From Ctena decussata (lineage: Eukaryota > Mollusca > Bivalvia > Lucinida > Lucinidae), in NCBI GenBank assembly GCA_963989385.1, contig OZ022507.1:55501400-55565399 (forward strand): DNA of 64,000 bases, written 5' to 3'. This document shows positions 23,157 through 34,944 of this stretch, one piece after another. Position 1 is the first letter of the stretch; the number at the start of each line of letters is the position of its first letter. The position numbers and the translations under genes were made by a program. The notes beneath the pieces are model-generated. The model ran no database searches. It saw only the letters and a list, made by a program, of their open reading frames with translations, and was not told the origin of the DNA.

Positions 23157-24210
23157 TATGCCCCCGAAGGAACTTCGGGTGGCATATTAAAATCGCACCG
23201 TCCGTCCGTAAGTCCGTCTGTCCGTCTTTCCGTCCGTCCGTCCGTTACAAATCGTGTCTCAGCTATAACTTTAAAACTTCTGGAGCAAATTTGATGAAAC
23301 TTCACAGATAGTTAAAGGATAATGTGAAGGTGTGTCGCGCACAAGACTTAGGTCCCTACGCCCAATGTCAAGGCCACACTTGGGTCAGAGGTCAAATTGT
23401 GTCTTAAAATCGTGTCTCAGCGATAACTTTAAAAGTACTGAAGCAAATTTAATGAAACTGTACAGAAAGATAAAGCATAATAAGAAGGTGTGTCGCGCAC
23501 AAGACCTAGGTCCCTACACCCAAGGTCAAGGCCACGGTTGGGTCAGAGGTCAAATTGTGTCTCAAAATCGTGTCTCAACAATAACTTATAAACTACTGAA
23601 GCAAATTAAATGAAACTTCACAGAAAGATAAAGCATAATAAGAAGATTTGTCACACATAAGATTTAGGTTACCACGTTCAAGGTCAGGGTCACAATCAGG
23701 GGTCAAAGGTCCAATCTTGCCTCTGCAATAACTTGAAACCTGCTGAAGCGACTTTCATCAAACTTCACAGAAAGGTAAAATATATTGAGAAGGTGTGTTA
23801 TACACAATATTTAAGATCCCAAATCCAAGGTCAAGGTCACAATATGTGGTCAGAGGTCAAATCATGTCTCGGCAATTACTCAGAAAAGTACCAAAGCAAA
23901 CATTGCAGAAAGATAGAGCCTACTGAGAAGATTTGCCGTTCACAAGACATACGTTTCCACGTCCAAGGTCAAGGTCATAGCCAGAGGTCACTGAAGGTCA
24001 ACTCATTTATCCTCAATTACTTAAAAACTAATGAATCAATCTTCATTAATTTTCATGAAAAGGTAAAAATAATGAGATGATTCACAAACAAATTATGGTT
24101 TTGTTGCCCAAGGTCAGAGTCACAATCAGGGCTCAGAGGTTAAATCATGTCTGTAAAATGGCTCAAAACTGCTGAGCCAGTTTCATCATTCGGCTGCTGT
24201 ACAGGGTTAC
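23157..24210 (+). mobile_element. Tandem-cored element (family 3)
   Basis: Opens with a hairpin 'cccgaaggaacttcggg' (about 23163) and CCGT runs, then about six units of 145-159 bp. Each contains a 'tgtctcagctataacttt'-like block, 'aaacttcacagaaagataaa' and 'ccaaggtcaaggtcac'. Identity falls from the first to the last unit. No ORF is supported. Confidence 0.7.
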
Positions 24211-24282
24211 CCTTGCTATTCAGAATAGCACTTTTTCGATCTGGAATTCCGGATTTATTGATCTATACATCGTTTTATCTTT

Positions 24283-24306
24283 GTTTTTTTTTTTTTTTTT
24301 TTTTTT
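24283..24306. repeat. Poly-T run
   Basis: About 24 T residues. It could be the A-tail of a minus-strand retroposon, but no body was recognised. Confidence 0.8.
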
Positions 24307-24547
24307 GGTAAATGTTACTCCAACATTTGACATTTTCAGATGGTGAGTGTGGTTGTGAGAGATGGGGTGTGGCGGTTTATTTGCAAACGGCAATACTTAG
24401 ACTGGGAAACAGGCACATTTTTAGAGATGTGGTCGCCCTGGATATTTATATTTTCGGTCAAGATCCTGTAACAGATGAGACAGGAAAGTTATCACCGTTT
24501 CGTAGAGAACATATGGGCAGAGACGAGCTTGTCAAAGAAAAGAGTTG

Positions 24548-25148
24548 CACCGTAAAAAAAATCAGAAGATTTTACGATAGAGTACCGAGAACCAGCTGCC
24601 AGCCCATTACCCGTTATTTTTACGGGCGCCCGTAAACATTGGCGTAATCATCACGCAAAGTAGGGAAGAATAAGACAGGCCCCGAGGTTATAAAACTTTT
24701 TTCATGCTCAACTCAACTGAGCATGAAATTTTACCTGCTTTTAAAAAGCATATTACTGATAAGCACAGTTGTTTTCTTGCTCAGTTAAGCTGAGTATGAA
24801 ATTCTCTCTGCTTATGAATATGAAAATGCCAACTAGTCTCTCTGCTTATGAATATGAAAATGCCAACACTAGTTGGCATTTTCATATTTATCAGCAGAGA
24901 AAATTTCATGCTCAGCTGAGTTGAGCACGAAAAAAGTTTTATAACCTCGGGGCCAGGTGTTGTTTTGGTCACATAGCCCTTCAACACTATAAAGGTATTT
25001 TCGAGTGCGGTCAGTTAGCATAAGTTTACCAAATCGAGATTTCTAAAAAATGTTTTACAGGCAGACGCCAGTAAAATTAACGGGAAATGGACTGGCAGCT
25101 GGTTGCCAGGTATTCTACCGTAAAATCTAAGGAATTCTTTTTACAGTG
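24548..25148. mobile_element. TTTTACGG TIR element, second copy
   Basis: Left end 'caccgtaaaaaaaatcagaa' and right end 'ggaattctttttacagtg' match the family at 22.4-23.0 kb, including the internal 'cccttcaacactataaagg'. The copy is split by a different palindromic element at 24679-24953. Confidence 0.75.
24679..24953. mobile_element. 275-bp palindromic element nested in the TTTTACGG copy
   Basis: Arms starting 'gccccgaggttataaaactt' match in inverse over about 55 bp with two differences. CAG flanks both sides, and removal restores the host reading 'aagacaggtg'. The centre has a duplicated 'gcttatgaatatgaaaatgc'. Confidence 0.75.
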
Positions 25149-25505
25149 TATGCTTTTTCCTTCGCCATTGCTTACCGCATCCTGGCCTTCCCTTTCTATA
25201 TCCTACATTCCATCAATTCGACCGCCAGGTTTCAAACACTTCCCGTTCTTTTGCAGCATTTTCAAAAGGGATTCAATACAACTGATGCCCTGCTCATTTC
25301 ACTGGAACGATTTTTTTGTTTTGTTTTATTATTTAAAATAGTGTTGAAGGGCTATCTGACCCAAACAATACCTGTCTTATTCTACCCTGCTCTGCGTGAT
25401 GATTCCGCTAATGTTTACGGGCGCCCGTAAAAATAACGGGAAATGAACTGGCAGCTGTTTGCCGAGTATTCTACAGTAAAATTCACGTATTATTGTTCTA
25501 CAGTG
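25149..25505. mobile_element. TTTTACGG TIR element, rearranged third copy
   Basis: The right part ending 'attgttctacagtg' belongs to the same family, and its middle carries the family's 'gttgaagggctat...gtttacgggcgcccgtaaaa' block. The left end is not intact. Confidence 0.6.
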
Positions 25506-27657
25506 TAGTTGAATTTGCTCCCTCCACACTCATAATAGTGAGGTTCAAATCTGACACAGAAGGGCAAGTACCTGTCCACAAAACACCTCCTGATAATACA
25601 TGCTAGAAAGGCATGTACATGTACATGTGCTTGTCAGTCCGTCGGAGTGAAACAGCTTGACACTTTGTCTTTCCATGTCAGCGTGCGTACGTGGTCATGC
25701 ACATACCTTTTTATATTTGTAAGTTTGTGCAAGCGTTCATTTATGCATGCGCGCAGCGTTTTGTTGGTTATTTTGGATTTAACGGATCTTTGACACAATA
25801 TTTCAGTCTATTTCGAGCCGTCTCCCAGGAAGAAAATAGATAACGATAGAGGAGAGAAAAAATGTTCAAACTACCCCCACCCGCACTTTATGCATGAACA
25901 ATAGGCCCTAGCCCTTCTATTATCCAAATTAGTAGGACACCCCGACACTGAAAGTCACCCAGAACCATCGCCCGACCATTACCACCCCCATGCAGGGAGT
26001 CGTGGGCTCAACTCCCATCAGGACACAGGTCCGATTATTATTTTCAATCTATATAAGGAAATCCGCGCAGTGTGTCATGGGCTCAGGATGATAGTTGGTA
26101 ATAGCAGTGCGATGGCGATGTCTAGACTTTGCTCCCTTGCTTGTCATAGGAGGGCTGTCCGATGTTAAAAGAAACAAAAAAATATTTGAACGAAAAAAAA
26201 AACCAAAAAAACAAAACCGTCCGATAAAAAAATAATGTTTCTTCCTTCTTTCCATCAAATATCTTTATTTGTATTTATTTCTTTTTTGGTTTTGTTTTGG
26301 GGAGAATATCCAAAACAAAAGATCGAGATAGGTCTTGCCATGTCTGCCCTGAGAAATTTTCATCAATTTATTTTTCTGAAAATGCTCATAATATAAACGT
26401 ATCCATACCAATTTTAGTGCGATAGACGCGCGTTTCTGAATTTAACTTCTCCAGTGTCGCTAAACCTCAAAAGTTTGAAAGAAAAGAGATGATGGGCAGG
26501 TCTCGGCAGGCAACGAGCATCCCCTTATTGTCGCATTCCGCGGGACACATTAGCTGCAGACATCAGGTAAGAGACGCCTACGTATTAACTCGCGAGCGCA
26601 GGCGTCCACCATCAAGCCACCTCAGCCCCTGTGTCTCGAGAAAAGCGACAGACAAGGGCATCAGGAAAGAGATGTTCGATGCAGCACGAACCCGCAAAAA
26701 AACAAAACAGTTCAAAAGAATGGAAGCCAAACTCAGCTAAGATTCTTGTCGTACAAGTTTGTCTTAGTTTTAGAAGAATTTAGAAATTTTACCAGATAAC
26801 AAAGGATAAACAAACGAAACGGCGAAACAATGCAATTAAAACAATTACACCGTTCCAGTGTAAACGTTTGAACATCCCCCGCGTTTGGCGCGACGTTACG
26901 TGACGTTTGTGGCGCCAAACGTTTCATTTTACTTTCCTCACATGACGTAATAGAAAATAACAACCCTTCAAAAGTCGATTTTAGCGTCTATAAAAGCAAC
27001 AATTTATATATTTATGAAACGGCAGACTATTTTATAAAAAAATCATTATGTTTTCAATTATTTTTACGGAATTTTGGGACCGAATCACTCACACTAGAAA
27101 TGGACCATAAATGGTCCATTTGGCACAGAACATGTTAAAAGTGCCATCCATAAACCATCGCTTAGCTTGACTAAGAACATTATTTACATTCGTTTCAATC
27201 AAATCTTTCATGAAAAATCTTATATAAGCTCTAAAATTGAAGCAGTAAAATATGTACACGCACTTTTTTCTGCTAACAGCAGAACGGCATGTACGACGTC
27301 ATGACGTTGCTGACGTCCAATCAGGTTGTTGAGAGCTATTGTTTATTTTGACATCACTGGCGTCGCGTGTCTCAATGTAATTATTAGAATGTAAACTACA
27401 CTACGTTCCATAGGTTTACTATAGGGCTTTTCAGTAAATACACCAAGAGTGTAAATATTATTACTTTCAAAATTAGTTTTCCTCGGTCATTACGTTAATT
27501 TGTTATGCAAACGTTACTGACGTTATATAAATGAGCAGAGAGGCAAAGTCCTCGTGCATTTTGATGTGTCTTAATGTCTACCAGCAAAATTCTATTGCCA
27601 ACAGCAAATTTATTGAACTATATGATATAACAATTGTTGACTACTGTTGCATTAGCC
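25506..27657. other. Mostly unrecognised 2.1-kb stretch
   Basis: No gene could be confirmed. A plus-strand frame at 26489-26740 (83 aa, basic C-terminus) lies in locally richer GC but shows no known domain. At 26881-26921 'gcgtttggcgc' and 'gcgccaaacg' form a palindrome around 'gacgttacgtgacgtt'. Confidence 0.3.
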
Positions 27658-27746
27658 ATGATGTGATGTAAATCAAAGAATGCCAATAATGACCTTCGCT
27701 GTTACCTCGGTCAATATTGGTATTCTTTAGTTGATATCACATCATG
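27658..27746. repeat. Imperfect palindrome of 89 bp
   Basis: 'catgatgtgatgtaaatcaa' at the left and its inverse ending 'ttgatatcacatcatg' at the right pair over about 38 bp each with a few mismatches. It sits 15 bp from the next palindromic element. Confidence 0.65.
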
Positions 27747-27761
27747 CTCAATGCCTCAATA

Positions 27762-27966
27762 GGGTAACTTCGGACAGCGGGGAAATTCGGACATTGACAT
27801 TTTTTCCTTTATATGTCAGTTGTCTGGAACTACAACAAAACAATAACTGGCGAAACAGTTAAAATCCTGATGAGACGGCTCATTATGAGCCGTCTCATCT
27901 GGATTTTCACTGTTTGCAATGGTATGTCCGAATTTCCCCCATGTCCGAAGTTACCCGACTCTCCCC
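27762..27966. mobile_element. Palindromic MITE, 'taacttcggaca' family
   Basis: Begins 'gggtaacttcggacagcggg' and ends with the inverse, flanked by TA. The centre is the palindrome 'gacggctcattatgagccgt'. A second copy is at 53625-53826. Confidence 0.75.
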
Positions 27967-29331
27967 TAGTAAACAATTGTATATTATAGCATTCAGTCGA
28001 CGCGTGTTGCAACGCCGATGCAGTGTCTCTGTTGGTGAATTGTCTCCAGGCGTTGTGTGAAGTTAATGAAAAAGTTAAAAGTAAACCAGAGGACCAATGA
28101 TCCTGCAGCTCACCTGACACCTTCTGTCAACAGATACAATTTGTCATTTCGCTCATTTGTTACAAATTTGAAACCAATAGCTTAAAAGGTGTGCATAGTT
28201 TAATTTTAATCTCAGTGACCTTGAGCAAAGTTTAAAAAAATGACCTTGACCTCTGCTGACCTTATATCTTCATGTATTCATTTAGTTAAACATATTTTCC
28301 AATTATTATATCTAGGCTTAAAAAGTTTCCATGAAATCAACTGTTCAAGTATTTTCCATATAAAAGCATAACATACCAAAGTTGACCTTCTCATAAATTA
28401 GGTCAAGGTCAATGCACGGTCATGATTTGTACAAACTATGATGGGCCCAAGTCCTCAATGCTACATACCATGTCATGAAGACATTGGGCCTTTGGTTCTG
28501 GAGGGGAAGATTTTTGAAGGGTATTTACCATATATGGGCATGGCGGCCATATTGGTGATGTGACCATAACCAGCTCAACAAACTTTGGTTCTTTTGATCC
28601 AGCGAAGCTCTGTATGAAATATGGCTTCAAACAGCCCGGTGGCTTCAGAGAAGATGTTGGAAAATTTTGACAGGAAACAGAATCATAGTGACCTTGAACA
28701 AAGGTCAAAGAATGACTTTGACCTTTGGTTTAAACATATTTATTCGCTTCTTTATTTACATACATGACACAGATATACACTTTGAATCAGTTGAAGGATG
28801 AGAACGGAAGCAGGCACTGCTTATTTAGTTCCTCTCCTTGTTACATATAAACTCTGTGACAAATGAGTGGCAATATAAATTCAGATCTATAATCAATTTG
28901 CGAGCAATAAAGTATGAATACAAACAAAAATTGGATAATCTAAACCAGAAAGTAAAAAAAGAGAGACAATAAAGCAATCAAGTCTTTAGCCAAACAAAAA
29001 TTGAGTAAATAATACCTGAGACAGGTACAAAAAAGTAAATAAATAAATAAAAAAGAAGTAATAAAAATAAATAAAAAAAAACTTAAACGATTTCAGAAAT
29101 TGACCAAAACAAAAAGATAGCGTTTGGAGCAAGAGCGAGAGCATGAGGTGTTCCCCGGGGTTGGATTTAAGCCGCTGATTCCTAGAGAGTACTGGTTTTA
29201 GTAAAGTAGAAAATAGAAAAGACATAACTTTATGCGTACACTTGCACGATTAACTTTGGAATTGGAGAAGTTGAATGCATCTAGTTGTTTTCACACGTTA
29301 TGAGTATGAGGTTGCACCGGTTGCGCTTAAT

Positions 29332-32300
29332 CTAAAATCGTTTTGTTTCTTGGATATATTTCTGAACTGCTTCAAATATCAATTTATTTGTCTCCAGTGG
29401 TAAAGAACTGTCCCCAGATAAGAGCAGTTCGGAAGAGATCTGACAGTGTTGTGAGATGGTATGTATAAGTGTGATCCTTTGTTGTTGATAAATAGGGCAA
29501 TGCAGTAGATAATGTTGTGCATTTTCGAGGTCACCACATCGACAAAGTGGTGACTCGTTCAAGCGTCTTAGAAAAATATCGTAATTCAGTGAACTACATT
29601 TTGTTCTGAGACGAGTATGCAATATCTGTAGCCGCCGTTCTCCAGTGTAAAAGTACTTAGGGACAATTAGGTTGTCTTTGTTAAGACTAGACTTAAATGC
29701 TATAACAGTTTCAGAATCTTTTATTTCAGACGGTAAATTGTTCCAGTCTCTTACAGTTGAGGGAAGAAATGAATTAAAATACTGTGTGGTACGTGCGTCA
29801 ATTGTTTGAAGGTCATTAGCGTTTCTTAAGTTATATCTAGAACTTTGGCCAACAAGTGGGGGAACTAAGGTTGAAAGATAAAGGGGGCTCAAACTATAGT
29901 ACATTCTATAAAACAGCATTAATTTTTGTTTATTCCGCCTTGCATCGAGAGGCTCCCATCCTATTTCGCGATATAAGTTGTTAAGGGATATTAATTTCGT
30001 TGCACCTGTTGCTATTCTCGCTGCTTCTAACTGACTGATGTGTTCAAGTTCATCTTTTTCGTATTGAGTACAATTAGCCCAAACTTCGTTTCCATACTCA
30101 AGAATCGGCCTAATAAAACTTATGTATATTTTTTCCAAGGATTTTCTGTCTAGTTGAAACTTAAGCCTACGCATGACATTAGTCCTTTTCCATGCTTTTT
30201 CTTTTATATAATCGATATGCTTATGCCATGTGCAGTCGTTAGAAAGGAATATGCCTAGGTGTTTATGAAAATTTACTTCTGTAATTTGCTGGTTACTCAT
30301 AAAGATAGGGGGATGCACTGTTTGAACAATTTTTCTGGATATCAACATTGATTCTGTTTTAGGAGGATTAAACGTCACTAGCCACTGTTTAGCCCAAGTT
30401 GTAATTCTCTCAAGATCTGTATTTAAAAGTTCGGCCGCATCATCAGGATTCTCAACAACTATATATAAACTAGTGTCATCAGCAAAAAGGCGAATATGTG
30501 AACCAATGTCGTTAACAATGTCGTTTATATATAGAAGAAAAAGAAGGGGACCTAATATAGAACCTTGGGGAACGCCTGCCTTAATATATTTCCAATCTGA
30601 ATAAACACCAGGTAAAGTTACTCGTTGTCTTCTGTTGGAGAGATAACTACTAAACCATGAAAGTAAACTACCGGAGACACCCACTGCTTCAAGCTTACAA
30701 AGAAGACCGGCATGCCAAACACGGTCAAAAGCTTTGCTAATGTCGCAAAATACGACCCTGACCTCTTTACCTTTATCAAGAGCTTGACAAAATTTGTCAT
30801 AAAGGAATGTAAGTTGGTTAATTGTTGAGTCCTTAGGGATAAACCCAGACTGTAGTGGTGTAAGTTTATTGTTGTCTCTGAAGTGATTGTATAAGTGTTT
30901 AAATACGACACGTTCTGCTACTTTATCTAATGCGTTTAAAAGAGATATTGGACGGTAATTAGAAACTGAAGAGGGATCATCTTTTTTGTAGATAGGACAA
31001 ACATGAGAGACCTTCCAAATATCCGGGACCGTACCTAGTTGTAGAGACAGATTGACTAAAGAGCAAAAAGGGACGGAAAATTCATGCGCAATTTCTCGTA
31101 AAACTCGGTTGTTTATTCCATCTGGCCCGACAGCTTTGCCTACAGGTAATGAGTTAAGGACTAGCTCGATTTCAGAGGGGGTTATAACTAGGAAACTAAA
31201 AATGACATCTTCTGAAACATATTTATTAATTCTTGGCAGGACTGCATTACTCTCGTTTAATAGTGTTTGGTCTCTGAAGAAATTGTTGAGTAGATTAGCC
31301 TTGTCAGTATCATCAGAATATACGATTCCATCATGCTCTAGAGTAGGTATGGAAGAGTTAGTAGTCGGGGAGATAAAAGACTTTAGAGTAGTCCACCAGT
31401 CTTTTGCTGAAAGTGATTCGGACTTAAGTTTATTAGCAAGATTATCCATGAATGTTTTCTTTGAATTACGAATCATATATGTTACCCTATTTCGAAGATT
31501 TTTGAACTTGTTCCAGTTGTGGGCAGAGTTTGTGAGTTTAGCCTTTTTGTATGCTCTCTTACGCTTTCGAATGTGCATCCTTATATTTGTAGTAAGCCAA
31601 GGTGGGTCAGAGGGTCTTATTCTAACACGTTTATTTGGAATACATGCCTTAGTTAAAGAAATTACTTTCTCGGTTATATTTTGTGCATATGTATCTATAT
31701 CCTGATTTTCTAATGCCTTCCAGTCCGTATGTGCAGTTTCATTTCGCAAAAGGTCATAGTCGCCCCTTTCAAAGAACCAAACATGACGAATGTAAGATTT
31801 ACGTTTTGGTTTCGAGAAGTTTAAGATTCCAAAGACCGGGCAGTGATAGCGTATCTCCTGTTGAAGAAATGGTTCCCCTACTCCACTTAATATTACTCTA
31901 TCTTTGTTATTAGTTAAGATAAGATCTATCAATGACGAAGAAGTTTCGGTAAAATGGGTAGGATCATCAATAACTTGGTGTAATGACAATTGTTCGCAAA
32001 TGGCATTTATCTTCCGAGATGTGCGAGGGTTGAGCATATTGTAGTTGAAATCACCGGTTATAATGACGTCTTTAATACCTGTGTCTAAAGCAAGATATAT
32101 AGAATCTTCGATGGAGGAGAAGTATTCAGCATCAGAATTAGGTGGGCGATAGAAGAGACCAAACAAAACCTTTTTGTGCTTTAGCTGTATTTCTATCCAA
32201 ATACATTCTGTCCCTACGGGCTCCAAGTCAAGTCGTCGTTTATAATAAAGGGTGTCTTTAACGTATATCATTACGCCGCCATGATTGTCACCAGCTCTGT

Positions 32301-32880
32301 CCTTACGTTCCGGAGGTAAATATGACTCTAAATTTATATCTTCAGTCAAGATAGATGGATTTAACCATGTTTCGGAGAAAGCCAAGATATCGAACTCAGA
32401 CAGCTCTATACTCAAAATATCTAGTTTTGCCGAAATGCTTTGAATGTTATAATGGACAAATGATAGGTGATGGGCAAGGTTTATAGTTCTTGATATTAAA
32501 CCCGATTCGTGAGATGAGTTAAATGAAGAATTTGTAGCTGTAGAAGAGGGTGAGTATGGACCGGGATTGGGGTGCACATTTCCAGATATGACTAGTAAGG
32601 TTGTTAGCCATGTTACTAGAACCAAGATAAAAAGAGATACAGTAACATAGTAACTAAAATTAATGTTCTTTTCACAGGCCTTACCCGAGAGCAATCGTTT
32701 TGTTAAGAAATGACAAGATGCCTTTTCAGCAGCTACATTTTCTTCCTGTATGGCAATAGTAATTGAGTATATGTCTTTTCTATCAACTTGTAGTAAAATT
32801 AGAGCATGTAGCAGCAGCGTGAACTTACACGACAGCGAGTATGAATGCATAACCACGGCCGAGGACTTCAGTTTATACAT
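29332..32880 (-). CDS. LINE ORF2: endonuclease and reverse transcriptase
   Basis: An 1182-residue enzyme that would nick target DNA and copy the element RNA there (target-primed reverse transcription). Residues 76-99 are strongly hydrophobic, then NPGP at 105-108. Residues about 138-355 form the AP-type endonuclease: HYNIQS (Asn), FSETW (Glu170), GDFN (276-279), SSLIDL and YHCPVF. Residues about 570-860 form the reverse transcriptase: NYRPISLL, LQSGF, FCDISKAFDRVWH (Asp713), AGVPQGSILGPLLF and FADD (799-802). Near the end CRCGDLENAQHYLLHC (1113-1128) looks like a zinc-knuckle-type motif. The layout is that of the Jockey/CR1/L2 group; exact clade not decided. There is no stop or frameshift. 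Confidence 0.92.
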   Translation of the reverse strand: MYKLKSSAVVMHSYSLSCKFTLLLHALILLQVDRKDIYSITIAIQEENVAAEKASCHFLTKRLLSGKACEKNINFSYYVTVSLFILVLVTWLTTLLVISGNVHPNPGPYSPSSTATNSSFNSSHESGLISRTINLAHHLSFVHYNIQSISAKLDILSIELSEFDILAFSETWLNPSILTEDINLESYLPPERKDRAGDNHGGVMIYVKDTLYYKRRLDLEPVGTECIWIEIQLKHKKVLFGLFYRPPNSDAEYFSSIEDSIYLALDTGIKDVIITGDFNYNMLNPRTSRKINAICEQLSLHQVIDDPTHFTETSSSLIDLILTNNKDRVILSGVGEPFLQQEIRYHCPVFGILNFSKPKRKSYIRHVWFFERGDYDLLRNETAHTDWKALENQDIDTYAQNITEKVISLTKACIPNKRVRIRPSDPPWLTTNIRMHIRKRKRAYKKAKLTNSAHNWNKFKNLRNRVTYMIRNSKKTFMDNLANKLKSESLSAKDWWTTLKSFISPTTNSSIPTLEHDGIVYSDDTDKANLLNNFFRDQTLLNESNAVLPRINKYVSEDVIFSFLVITPSEIELVLNSLPVGKAVGPDGINNRVLREIAHEFSVPFCSLVNLSLQLGTVPDIWKVSHVCPIYKKDDPSSVSNYRPISLLNALDKVAERVVFKHLYNHFRDNNKLTPLQSGFIPKDSTINQLTFLYDKFCQALDKGKEVRVVFCDISKAFDRVWHAGLLCKLEAVGVSGSLLSWFSSYLSNRRQRVTLPGVYSDWKYIKAGVPQGSILGPLLFLLYINDIVNDIGSHIRLFADDTSLYIVVENPDDAAELLNTDLERITTWAKQWLVTFNPPKTESMLISRKIVQTVHPPIFMSNQQITEVNFHKHLGIFLSNDCTWHKHIDYIKEKAWKRTNVMRRLKFQLDRKSLEKIYISFIRPILEYGNEVWANCTQYEKDELEHISQLEAARIATGATKLISLNNLYREIGWEPLDARRNKQKLMLFYRMYYSLSPLYLSTLVPPLVGQSSRYNLRNANDLQTIDARTTQYFNSFLPSTVRDWNNLPSEIKDSETVIAFKSSLNKDNLIVPKYFYTGERRLQILHTRLRTKCSSLNYDIFLRRLNESPLCRCGDLENAQHYLLHCPIYQQQRITLIHTISQHCQISSELLLSGDSSLPLETNKLIFEAVQKYIQETKRF

Positions 32881-34944
32881 TATGTGATATTATTCAGCAG
32901 AAATAAGAAAATCTCGACCGGGGATATGCACACATAACCTCGTGTGCATTGCTCAGGCAGCACCTCGCTAATACCACAGTGAAAACTGACAGCACAACCC
33001 CGCGGCACACCCCCCCGCTTTCGCTCCAGAGCCTAAAGGGAAAAAAATGTTAAAGCAAAAATGAAAGACAAATAAAGATTGGGTAAATGATTTGGACATA
33101 TCACGAAAATATCTACATCTGAAGGCTGGGTTATTTAAATCTATAGTTTAGGATTTTGTATGCTTGAAAAAATAAGACTACGAGTGGAATAGACAATAAT
33201 TACACAAAAATCTTCACCCCAAAAATCCTAATATCGGGACACCCTAGCCTGTCAACAACCAGGGAATGCGTCTAACAGCGCTGGTTGAATGGCAAGCACT
33301 GTAGACCAAAGTCAGACTGTTCATCTCAGAAAGGTCTGATCCTGGTCTACACTGCTTGCTCAATAGGTGCTTCTGTCCTTGTTCCGTCATTAGGGCAATT
33401 AAGGTGACTGAAAAATCCTACACATGTATCGTACACACAATATTATTATGTAGTGGGACAATTTGGTCATTGGTACTCAGATCGAATCGAATATCATTCA
33501 CAGAATATATTAGTCGGACAGACACATCAGACTGCTCGTTGAATGCCAAGCGGTGCGGACCCAGACGTTTAATCTGTGCCTACTGTCCCAGTGCATAAAA
33601 CACTGTGTTAAACCGGTACCCTGACTGAGATACTTGATGGGCTGAGATACTGTTCAAAAGCAGTTCTCTGTTCGAACAATGGAGAACAACATATTATACT
33701 TTGAATATTACAAAATATTCATCTTCATATTTTTATATGTGATAACTTAGACAAAATCATAATATGCGGATGTAAAAATGGTGATTCAGACCGACCATTC
33801 GCACAGGGAAGGGAGGCAAATAAATTGCCTCTACATAATTAGTATCAATACCGGTTATCTCCCTTAACAATCCGTCTATCGGAGTCACAGTGATGACACG
33901 TGAAAGGTATCCCACGACATGTGTTAGCAGATAAGATTCATCTGTCTCCGTTTCCGCAGAGACCAAAAGATCTCCTCTCTGGATGCATAAACACTCTATG
34001 AATACCGAGGCATTCATAGAGAGAGAGCTATACTTAAAGATCATCATCAGTCCGCACATGGCCCTAGATCACCCATCACGTAATAGCACTCAAGTATTTC
34101 AAAATAGACGGCAAAGCTACAATGGCAGATTTCAGTTATATGTATTCTAACCAATTTAATATTGACACTGACCGGTTGACACAGGTCTAACAACGGTATT
34201 GGTAATAAGTAACATAGGAATTCTATGAAGGAAACAAACACCATGGAAAACAGAAATGTGCGTCGACCAGTCACAATTGTGTATTCATCGCCAGTTTGAG
34301 GCGAGAACTTGTGAGACAACACACTAAGGAATTGGAGACCCTAACCAGCTATCTTTCTACTGAATTTAAGTTATATAGTTAATCTTTTTTTTTTAATTCA
34401 ATTTTTTTCAATTTAGATGAGCCACTTTAAAGTAAATCTACTGGGCACACAACATCAATCAACCCTGAATCAACGTTGATTCAACGTACAACGTTGAATC
34501 AACGCTAATTCAGCGTCGGCTCATACATGTGTGCCCACTGGGAAGCATTTGCACATGGGTATATCATTTAGGAGTTCTTTTTCCCGTAAATGAAAACATG
34601 AAAACACAGTTACAGATCTCTGGACAAAATGAGTTTTATATATACAAAAGGGCAGGTCGCGACAAGCGAAACTGCCTCTCATAGACTAACAAAACACCGA
34701 TACCCAGATCAGTCTGCCCGCGATCAGGCTTGGAAATTCGCTATTCGCATACACAAAATTCAGCTGCTGTACCATCAATTCAGCGAGCAGCGAAGATCCC
34801 AGTCAAATCGCGCTATATGTAACATCATTCGCAAAGTCGATGAGAGACACATTCACCTGTTACGTCCTATACTACAGTCAATAGTTTTCTCCGACCACAA
34901 TAGAGACGGCTATGTACAGTTTGTGTTCAAAATTTAGCAGTCAA
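32881..34944 (-). other. Unusually long spacer between LINE ORF1 and ORF2
   Basis: About 2.06 kb separates the two ORFs. It contains a small palindromic element (34441-34541), part of a 'gggaca...tctgatc' MITE-like stretch (about 33237-33470) and two overlapping minus-strand frames (33757-34059 and 34047-34322) without recognised domains. A C-rich run near 33010 lies just upstream of the ORF2 leader. Part may be later insertions. Confidence 0.5.
34441..34541. mobile_element. Small palindromic element, 'ctgggcac' family
   Basis: Starts 'ctgggcacacaacatcaatc', ends 'tgtgcccactg', with 'gaatcaacgttgattcaacg' palindromes in the middle. It is nested in the LINE spacer, hence younger than this LINE or carried by it. 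Confidence 0.7.

Noticed and set aside
31052..31705. 217-residue plus-strand frame
   Set aside because: It is antisense to LINE ORF2, whose motifs are on the other strand.
34629..34937. 102-residue plus-strand frame next to ORF1
   Set aside because: It lies in the LINE spacer, opposite to the element's coding strand, with no recognised motif.
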